Source: Fimbriimonadales bacterium (GTDB lineage: Bacteria > Armatimonadota > Fimbriimonadia > Fimbriimonadales > GBS-DC). Taken from it: a DNA stretch of 6,242 nt. Below are positions 1 to 4,744 of this stretch, in pieces (the first letter of the stretch is position 1; each line of letters opens with the position of its first letter). The position numbers were made by a program, and so were the translations under genes. The notes beneath the pieces are model-generated. The model saw only the letters and a program-made list of their open reading frames with translations, searched no databases and had not been told where the DNA came from. The stretch covers positions 1 through 6,242 of the forward strand of contig JAOAFW010000383.1 in NCBI GenBank assembly GCA_026416065.1, written 5' to 3'.

Positions 1-2
1 CG

Positions 3-1823
3 GTGCAGACCGACGGGTGTCGGCGCACGCAGACCTTCACGCTGTGGGCGGTGGACGACTGCGGCAACCAGACGGCGCCCTGCACGGTGACCTACACCTG
101 GACAGTGGACACCAACGCACCGACGATTACCTGTCCGCCTAACCGGTCGATCTGCGTCAATGCTGGTGAGCAGGTCGCAGTGCCTGATTTCTGCGCTCAG
201 GCGCAAATTAGCGACAACTGCGATCAAGGCGCACTCATCTGCGAGCAGACGCCGCCTCCAGGTACGATGGTGGGCGTCGGAAGCCACGTAATTACTCTGA
301 CCGTCCGCGATCGCTGCGGCAACGTGTCGCAGTGTACCGTTACCTTCGAGGTAAACGAGAATCCGACTTGTGCATTCAACCCGCCAACTACGGCAGGCGT
401 CTTGACCGGCACGATTAGCGGCGGCACAGGACCCTACACCTGCTCCGCTGTGTCCAGCAGCTCCTGCTGGGTGGTCAATAGCTGCACCGTGTCGGGCAAC
501 ACCTTCACGATCACCTACAGTGTGGTGCAGCCGTGTGCCAACCGCTCGGCGACCTTCACGGTGACCATCACTGACGCGAAGGGTTGCACGACTACCTGTG
601 AGGTTACGGTTGGCGCTCCGACCGATTGCTCCATAGAACCTCTCGCTCAAGAGGTGTGTGCGGGCAATCCGGCTCGGTTCTGCGTTAGCCCGACGGGCGG
701 TGTGGGTCCGTTCACTTACGAGTGGCGCGATTGCGACGGGAACCTGCTTGGAACCGAGCAGTGTGTTGATGTCGTGCGCTCAACGCCGGGACCGTGCATT
801 ATCACGGCGACGGTCACGGACGGGAACGGCTTCACGGTCGTCTGCGAAGCCTTCCTGATGGTGAACGAGAACCCGACCTGCACGTTCAACCCGTTCCTGA
901 TGCCGCCGTGCAATAGCCTCCGCAACGTCATAACGGGCACGATTAGCGGTGGCACGCCGCCTTATGCCTCCTGCGTGGCGTACTTCGATCAGCCGGGCTG
1001 GACTGTTACCAGCTGCGAGGTGTCGGGCAACACCTTCACCGTCACCTACAACGCGGGCACTGGCTCGGCGACGCTGACGGTGGTCATCACCGACGACAAA
1101 GGCTGCGTCACGCGCTGCTCGGTGGTGGTTCACTGCGCGGTCGAGTTCTGCACGCTCACTCAGGGCTTCTACGGCAACACGGGCGGCAGGTTCAACCGCA
1201 TCCGCACGGCTGACCTGATCCTGCAGCTAATCGCGATGAATCCACCGTTGACGGTGGGCAAACCGGGACGCTCGCTGTCGTTCAGCGCGACCTCGGCGGC
1301 GGTCTCGTGTCTGATTGCGCGACTGCCCGCCGGCGGACCGGCGTCCACTCTGCCCGCAGGGCTGGGCAACTATGTGGTGGATCCGGGTGCATGCCCAACC
1401 AACAGCATCATCCCGCTCAACCCGAACGGTCGATTCCAGAATGTGCTGTTGGGTCAGACCATTACACTGTCGCTGAACGTGCGGCTCAACGCGATGCTGT
1501 TGTCTAACTTCGGCAACATGCCGATCTGCCGAACCATCTGCACGCGCGCAGTGCTGCCCGGACCCGATGGACTGTTCGGTACGCCGGACGACTATCCGGA
1601 TCCGATGGCGCTACCGCGCTGCGTCACGCTCCCGCCGTCAGTGCTGACTGCGCTGGACAATCTGGGACTGCCGCGCACCGTTGGCGGACTGCTTGAGCTG
1701 GCGAACCGCGCTCTGGCAGGACATCCAACAGGCGGCGCAAGCCTCTCGGACATCAACAGTGCGGTCGACGCGCTCAACCGCGCCTTCGACGGCTGCAAGC
1801 TCATGGTTGAGTGCCGCAACTGA
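3..1823 (+). CDS. Cysteine-rich HYR/Ig-repeat surface or secreted protein, C-terminal part (5' end outside window)
   Basis: The frame is open from the left edge, so the in-frame GTG at 3 is an ordinary Val codon and the true start lies upstream; the visible 606 residues are a C-terminal part. Modules in order: the end of one HYR-type domain (1-37), a full HYR domain (about 39-117, with APTITCPP, ISDNC and a GxHxITLTVRDxCGN-like strand), a VNENPTC module (117-203), an Ig/PKD-like module (about 204-286), a second VNENPTC module (287-376) and a distinct C-terminal domain (about 383-606) beginning CTLTQGFYGNTGGRF, with GPDGLFGTPDD near 520 and a final LSDINSAVDALNRAFDGC segment. I count 39 cysteines, which points to many disulfides outside the cytoplasm. 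HYR domains are usually linked to adhesion or extracellular matrix. No transmembrane anchor, LPXTG or PEP-CTERM tail is seen, so the C-terminal domain may itself mediate attachment or secretion (inference). It converges on the protease gene. No enzymatic motif is evident. Confidence 0.9.
   Translation: MQTDGCRRTQTFTLWAVDDCGNQTAPCTVTYTWTVDTNAPTITCPPNRSICVNAGEQVAVPDFCAQAQISDNCDQGALICEQTPPPGTMVGVGSHVITLTVRDRCGNVSQCTVTFEVNENPTCAFNPPTTAGVLTGTISGGTGPYTCSAVSSSSCWVVNSCTVSGNTFTITYSVVQPCANRSATFTVTITDAKGCTTTCEVTVGAPTDCSIEPLAQEVCAGNPARFCVSPTGGVGPFTYEWRDCDGNLLGTEQCVDVVRSTPGPCIITATVTDGNGFTVVCEAFLMVNENPTCTFNPFLMPPCNSLRNVITGTISGGTPPYASCVAYFDQPGWTVTSCEVSGNTFTVTYNAGTGSATLTVVITDDKGCVTRCSVVVHCAVEFCTLTQGFYGNTGGRFNRIRTADLILQLIAMNPPLTVGKPGRSLSFSATSAAVSCLIARLPAGGPASTLPAGLGNYVVDPGACPTNSIIPLNPNGRFQNVLLGQTITLSLNVRLNAMLLSNFGNMPICRTICTRAVLPGPDGLFGTPDDYPDPMALPRCVTLPPSVLTALDNLGLPRTVGGLLELANRALAGHPTGGASLSDINSAVDALNRAFDGCKLMVECRN
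351..1130 (+). repeat. Duplicated VNENPTC module inside the HYR protein gene (351-611 and 861-1130)
   Basis: Two modules of about 87-90 codons share the blocks VNENPTC, TGTISGGT, SGNTFT and ITDxKGC in the same order. The similarity is also visible in the DNA, for example around 405-425 versus 939-959 and in an identical stretch for SGNTFT near 496 and 1028. They are separated by one unrelated module (612-860), so the arrangement is A-B-A rather than a simple tandem. This implies internal duplication within a modular surface protein. Confidence 0.8.
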
Positions 1824-1847
1824 AGACGGGGTATCCCGTGTCGCAAG

Positions 1848-1880
1848 CATCGCCCGCCCCCTTCAAGGGGGCGGGCGATG
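1848..1880. terminator. Long GC-rich hairpin between convergent genes, likely bidirectional terminator
   Basis: The 16-base arm 1848-1863 is perfectly complementary to 1865-1880, giving about a 14-15 bp stem with a 3-5 base loop (TCA or TTCAA). It sits 24 bases after the stop of the HYR protein gene and 10 bases after the TAG of the protease gene on the other strand, the expected place for a shared terminator. Neither side has a clear T-tract (TGGTTTGAGG on the plus side), so classical intrinsic termination is not certain; blocking of exonucleases or of converging transcription is an alternative. Confidence 0.7.
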
Positions 1881-1890
1881 TGGTTTGAGG

Positions 1891-3660
1891 CTATCGCTTG
1901 TAGACGGTGATGGCTGCGGAGCTGCCGATATTGCCAGCAGCGTCGTAGGCGCGGGCTTGCAGCGTGTGGGCACCGCGACTCCACTGGCGCGTGTTCAGAT
2001 TGAAGGTGGCGGAGCCGCTGTTCGACGACGCAACCAGCCCCCCATTCAGATAGAGTTCCACCCGCACCACGCCCCGATTGTCGGACGCGCCGACAGTCAC
2101 GGACTGAGTGTTGCCCACCGTCGCGCCGTTCGCCGGCGAGGTGATGCTTACAGTGGGCGGCGTGGTATCAGGCGCGTTATAGACCGAGACGCTGATTTGC
2201 GCGCTATTGGTGTTGCCAGCGGCGTCCGTTGCGACTACCCGTAGCGTGTAAGTACCGTTGCTCACCCGGGTCGTGTCCCAGCTGAAGGTGTAGGGCGCGC
2301 CCGTGCGTGTGCCCAACAGCGTGTTGTTCACATAGAGGCTGACCGACGCCACGCCCACATTATCGCTCGCGTTTACCTGCACGCTCACGGCACCAGACAC
2401 CGTCGCGCCATTCGACGGAGAAGCGAAACCGACATGAGGCGCTGCGGTGTCTATATTCCCGTTACCTCCTAATGCCATATTGACGGCGCGCGCAGCATTG
2501 ACACGCCCCCATCCGTACTGAGGATCCCAACCCAGACTGCCTAAATCGTCGGCAGATCGTTTCAGAATATCTTGCACCTGCTGACCACTCAGGCTGGGAT
2601 TGACTGACAAGATTAGCGCGGCGACACCGGCAACAATCGGCGCCGAAGCGGAAGTGCCTGTGCTGGAAGCATAGCCGCCGCCCAGATTGGTGGTACTAAT
2701 TCCGCTTCCGGGCGCGCTCAGGTCAATGAAATTGCCCGTAGTAGACCAGGAATTGATGACGTCGTTCCGGTCGGTGGCGCTAACATGGAGAATGTTGGGG
2801 TCATCGGCTCGTGAGAGGAACGCTCCAGCGTTGCCTGCGGCGAAAATCACCACGCCGCCTCGCGCCTGAAAATAGCGCGCCGCGTCGCTAATCAGGGGAC
2901 TCTCGTTAATATCGTAGCTCACATTCGCGACACGCGCCCCGCGATCCGCCGCCCAGATAAGCCCACTCGCGATAGTGGTATCCGAAGCCAATCCCGAGGG
3001 GGACGAGATCCGAATTGGCATAATACGGCATCCCCAGGCGACGGAGGCTACTCCTGTTGAATTGTTGCTCACTGCCGCCGCGATGCCGGCAATCCGTGTT
3101 CCGTGCCCCAGCACATCGCTGGAGTCAGCATTGTTATCGAAAAAGTTCCAGCCAGGTACCATCTTCGCGGCAAGGTCAGGATGAGCGGCATCTACCCCCG
3201 TATCCAACACCGCAATAATCACCCCTGAACTGCCTGTGGTATAGCTCCACGCGAGTGGCGCACTAATCTTCGGCAAATGCCACTGATAGGGATAGTAGTA
3301 ATCGTTCGGCGTTATCTGAGCCGGCTGATGGATCTGGTCCAGCTGAACATACTGCACCTCACGACGCTGCCCGAAGGCACGGGCGTACGCCATCTCGCTC
3401 GCACGCGGCGGCAACTGGATCACTTTGACCCCGATACGCGGTATCTCGCCCACGATGCGTGCGCCCGACGCGTGCACAATCCCCTGCGCCTGAGTCGCCG
3501 ATATATCCGCGCGAAACTTCACCAGCAGGCGACCCGGTACGTACGGCACGCTCTGCGCCGGCAACTGCCCCCCAAGGGCAAACACAAGCAGCAATAACAG
3601 CCCAAAGCACGCTAAACTACGTTCACTCAATACCCTTGTATCCGCTAAAGTTGGTCGCAT
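1891..3660 (-). CDS. Secreted subtilisin-like serine protease (S8 family) with two C-terminal Ig-like domains
   Basis: Complete 589-residue preproenzyme. Residues 1 to about 36 form a long signal peptide (hydrophobic 17-30, likely cleavage near PAQS). Residues 39-112 resemble the fervidolysin-type subtilase prodomain (YVPGRLLVKF...), which acts as chaperone and inhibitor until cleaved. The catalytic domain spans about 125-395, with Asp153 in VLDTGVD, His186 in GHGTRIAG, oxyanion Asn277 in AAGNAG and Ser337 in GTSASAPIVAG, so it should be active. The usual second His of GHGTH is Arg189; from memory a subtilase subgroup with the GARVANVSY motif (present here at 241-249) carries Arg or Lys there, so this need not impair activity. 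Two Ig-like domains follow, about 404-494 and 498-588, each with SPxNGATV, ASDN and a late DAAGN motif, like the Big_9 family; they probably bind a surface or substrate. It cleaves proteins outside the cytoplasm; substrates are unknown. The ATG at 3658-3660 is preceded by GGGGAGGG six bases upstream. It is divergent from the PEP-CTERM gene. Confidence 0.95.
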   Translation of the reverse strand: MRPTLADTRVLSERSLACFGLLLLLVFALGGQLPAQSVPYVPGRLLVKFRADISATQAQGIVHASGARIVGEIPRIGVKVIQLPPRASEMAYARAFGQRREVQYVQLDQIHQPAQITPNDYYYPYQWHLPKISAPLAWSYTTGSSGVIIAVLDTGVDAAHPDLAAKMVPGWNFFDNNADSSDVLGHGTRIAGIAAAVSNNSTGVASVAWGCRIMPIRISSPSGLASDTTIASGLIWAADRGARVANVSYDINESPLISDAARYFQARGGVVIFAAGNAGAFLSRADDPNILHVSATDRNDVINSWSTTGNFIDLSAPGSGISTTNLGGGYASSTGTSASAPIVAGVAALILSVNPSLSGQQVQDILKRSADDLGSLGWDPQYGWGRVNAARAVNMALGGNGNIDTAAPHVGFASPSNGATVSGAVSVQVNASDNVGVASVSLYVNNTLLGTRTGAPYTFSWDTTRVSNGTYTLRVVATDAAGNTNSAQISVSVYNAPDTTPPTVSITSPANGATVGNTQSVTVGASDNRGVVRVELYLNGGLVASSNSGSATFNLNTRQWSRGAHTLQARAYDAAGNIGSSAAITVYKR

Positions 3661-3666
3661 AGCAAA

Positions 3667-3674
3667 CCCTCCCC
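3667..3674 (-). promoter_or_regulatory. Ribosome binding site of the protease gene
   Basis: On the minus strand this reads GGGGAGGG and ends six bases before the ATG at 3660-3658. It supports the chosen start, which also gives a normal signal peptide. No convincing sigma-70 promoter for this gene was found; a TTGACG on the minus strand (3737-3732) lacks a matching -10 box. Confidence 0.75.
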
Positions 3675-3710
3675 GCTTCAGTTATGCCATTCCCTGCCGC
3701 AGAAAAAGCA

Positions 3711-3761
3711 GGCAATCGTGCGGGAACATGCCGTCAATATTCCCAGAGTTCCCCGATTGCC
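3711..3761. promoter_or_regulatory. Bulged inverted repeat upstream of the sigma-54 promoter, candidate activator binding site
   Basis: Left arm GGCAATCG (3711-3718), then three unpaired bases, then GGGAAC (3722-3727). The right arm is GTTCCC (3748-3753) directly joined to CGATTGCC (3754-3761). All 14 arm bases match perfectly around a 20-base centre. The dyad centre lies about 70 bases before the predicted sigma-54 start site, so it could be an enhancer site for a sigma-54 activator of the PrsR/NtrC type. It lies upstream of the protease gene on the other strand as well, so it could also act as an operator or leader hairpin there. The function is inferred. Confidence 0.45.
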
Positions 3762-3779
3762 ATCTGAAAATCGCAGGTC

Positions 3780-3795
3780 TGGCACGGAAGTTGCT
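3780..3795 (+). promoter_or_regulatory. Sigma-54 (RpoN) -24/-12 promoter of the PEP-CTERM gene
   Basis: The sequence TGGCACGGAAGTTGCT matches the sigma-54 consensus TGGCACG-N4-TTGCW at every defined position. The invariant GG (3781-3782) and GC (3793-3794) are exactly ten bases apart. The predicted start of transcription is near 3806, giving a leader of about 88 bases to the ATG at 3894. Transcription from such promoters needs an ATP-dependent enhancer-binding activator. In exosortase-containing bacteria the PrsK/PrsR two-component system, whose regulator is of the sigma-54-activating type, is linked to PEP-CTERM genes, which fits the gene downstream. Confidence 0.85.
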
Positions 3796-3807
3796 TCAGG
3801 AGTTCTC

Positions 3808-3822
3808 GGAGCATTCTGCTCC
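3808..3822 (+). other. Small hairpin at the predicted 5' end of the PEP-CTERM transcript
   Basis: GGAGCA (3808-3813) and TGCTCC (3817-3822) are complementary around the loop TTC. If transcription starts near 3806, this six-pair hairpin would cap the 5' end and might protect the mRNA. It is short enough to be chance. Confidence 0.3.
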
Positions 3823-3842
3823 TTGAAATGACTTTGGGGGAA

Positions 3843-3854
3843 ACTCAGCTGAGT
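3843..3854. promoter_or_regulatory. Perfect 12-base palindrome in the PEP-CTERM leader
   Basis: ACTCAGCTGAGT is identical on both strands and lies about 40 bases downstream of the predicted sigma-54 start and 40 bases before the coding region. It could be an operator for a dimeric repressor, but there is no second copy in the window to support this. Confidence 0.25.
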
Positions 3855-3884
3855 GAACCACAAGCACCATAAAACCAAAAACAC

Positions 3885-3890
3885 AGGAGG
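3885..3890 (+). promoter_or_regulatory. Ribosome binding site AGGAGG of the PEP-CTERM gene
   Basis: AGGAGG is a full anti-16S match. It is three bases from the first ATG (3894) and six from the second (3897). The spacing favours the second ATG as the main start; the proteins differ by one Met only. Confidence 0.8.
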
Positions 3891-3893
3891 TCT

Positions 3894-4481
3894 ATGATGA
3901 GGAATCGATGGATGTTCGGAGTCCTGGTCGGGCTGCTTGCGTCGATGCAGTTCGCGCAGGCGAATATTGTGTTTCATTTTACCACTGTCTGGACCGGCAA
4001 CACGCCGAACGGTACGTCCCCTTGGGCGACGATGACCATTAACAACATTTCGGGAGGCGTGCAGGTAAACATTACCCATAACAACACCAGTGCCCCCGGA
4101 CAGTTCTTGCGTGAGCTGTTTCTCAAGTTCAACACTCTACCCACCAGCGCGCACTTCACGAGCGATCCTTACATCACTGGAATTACGCTCGGCAACACCA
4201 CCAACGCTGGGTTGAGCTTCAACGTACAGGTGAACTTTAAGTCAGCTCCGCCTTCTCAGCGTCTGTTGCCCGGCGGCACAGCCAGCTTCAAACTGTTTGG
4301 CGTTTCGGAAGCTGATTTCGCGGGGCAAAATACGAGTGCGATGGTGCACCTGCAAGGCATTCAGCTGCCGGGTGGGCAAACGGGTTCCTCGAAACTGATT
4401 GCGCCCGAGCCTGCCAGCATGATTGCGCTGGGCACGGGCTTAGTCAGCCTACTGGGGCTGCGCCGCCGACGCCAACGATAA
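3894..4481 (+). CDS. PEP-CTERM sorting domain protein (exosortase substrate) of unknown function
   Basis: 195 residues, or 194 if the better-spaced ATG at 3897 is used. A signal peptide is clear (MMRNRW, hydrophobic 8-22, cleavage after AQA at 23). The C-terminus is a textbook PEP-CTERM signal: PEP at 171-173, hydrophobic segment 175-188 and the basic tail RRRRQR. In this system exosortase (EpsH-type) recognises the tail in the inner membrane and the protein goes on to the cell surface or exopolysaccharide matrix. The body (24-170) is rich in Asn, Thr, Ser and Gly, has no cysteine and looks like a beta-sandwich; I do not recognise a catalytic motif or named family. Short FKL and NFKS segments around 115-135 are consistent with beta strands. 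The gene is monocistronic in appearance: its own sigma-54 promoter lies upstream and the next gene has a separate promoter. A role in biofilm or floc matrix is inferred from the sorting class only. Confidence 0.93.
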   Translation: MMRNRWMFGVLVGLLASMQFAQANIVFHFTTVWTGNTPNGTSPWATMTINNISGGVQVNITHNNTSAPGQFLRELFLKFNTLPTSAHFTSDPYITGITLGNTTNAGLSFNVQVNFKSAPPSQRLLPGGTASFKLFGVSEADFAGQNTSAMVHLQGIQLPGGQTGSSKLIAPEPASMIALGTGLVSLLGLRRRRQR

Positions 4482-4505
4482 CATCGCACACATCCCTGCC
4501 ACTGT

Positions 4506-4551
4506 CGGGACGTCGACGCTAAGTGCATTCCCTCGCGGCGTCGGCGTCCCG
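4506..4551 (+). terminator. GC-rich hairpin downstream of the PEP-CTERM gene, possible terminator
   Basis: CGGGACGTCGACGC (4506-4519) pairs with GCGTCGGCGTCCCG (4538-4551) over 14 pairs including one T-G wobble, with an 18-base loop. It starts 24 bases after the TAA at 4479-4481. No T-run follows (GTGCGGATCT), so it may terminate in another way, protect the mRNA 3' end, or be a dispersed repeat unit. Confidence 0.5.
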
Positions 4552-4651
4552 GTGCGGATCTACCAGAAACTACCGTTCGCCGACTTTCCAACGACTCCAA
4601 AACACAGAAAAGAAAGCCCCCTTAACACCCCCCAATTAGCAAAAAAAACGA

Positions 4652-4681
4652 TTGACAACACACTATTGACCGTGTTATAAT
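4652..4681 (+). promoter_or_regulatory. Consensus sigma-70 promoter of the second HYR/Ig protein gene
   Basis: TTGACA (4652-4657) and TATAAT (4676-4681) are both perfect, separated by 18 bases, with an A8 tract (4641-4648) just upstream that could act as an UP element. Start of transcription is expected near 4688, giving a leader of about 57 bases. Within the promoter, AACAC (4657-4661) and GTGTT (4672-4676) form an inverted repeat around ten bases, and ATTGAC is repeated at 4651 and 4665; either could be a repressor site. Confidence 0.88.
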
Positions 4682-4693
4682 GACATCGTTGCA

Positions 4694-4738
4694 TCGGTAG
4701 GGCTGCCTCACAAACCGCAACCTGCCGAAAGGGAGGCA
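4694..4738 (+). promoter_or_regulatory. Possible leader RNA fold covering the ribosome binding site
   Basis: TCGGTAGG (4694-4701) pairs with CCTGCCGA (4721-4728), eight pairs with one U-G. TGCCTC (4704-4709), in the loop of that stem, pairs with GAGGCA (4733-4738), which overlaps the GGGAGG ribosome binding site. Together these would make an H-type pseudoknot that hides the site; the two stems could also be alternatives. It matches no riboswitch class I recognise, and stems this short may be chance. Confidence 0.3.
4731..4736 (+). promoter_or_regulatory. Ribosome binding site GGGAGG of the second HYR/Ig protein gene
   Basis: GGGAGG ends eight bases before the ATG at 4745. This fixes the start, which also gives a proper signal peptide. 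Confidence 0.75.
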
Positions 4739-4744
4739 TACGCG

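Noticed and set aside
3..5. GTG at the left edge as a start codon
   Set aside because: No ribosome binding site can be present upstream in two bases, there is no signal peptide, and the frame begins in the middle of a HYR domain; the gene is cut by the window edge.
780..1133. Minus-strand open frame of 117 codons
   Set aside because: It lies entirely antisense to the HYR protein and gives an Arg/His/Ala-rich product without any domain.
1681..2244. Plus-strand open frame of 187 codons
   Set aside because: It runs across the end of the HYR gene, the terminator hairpin and the antisense of the protease Ig-like domains; the product is Arg/Ala/Gly-rich low-complexity, typical of a GC-rich shadow frame.
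3732..3737. Minus-strand TTGACG as -35 box for the protease gene
   Set aside because: No acceptable -10 box occurs 16-18 bases further along the minus strand.
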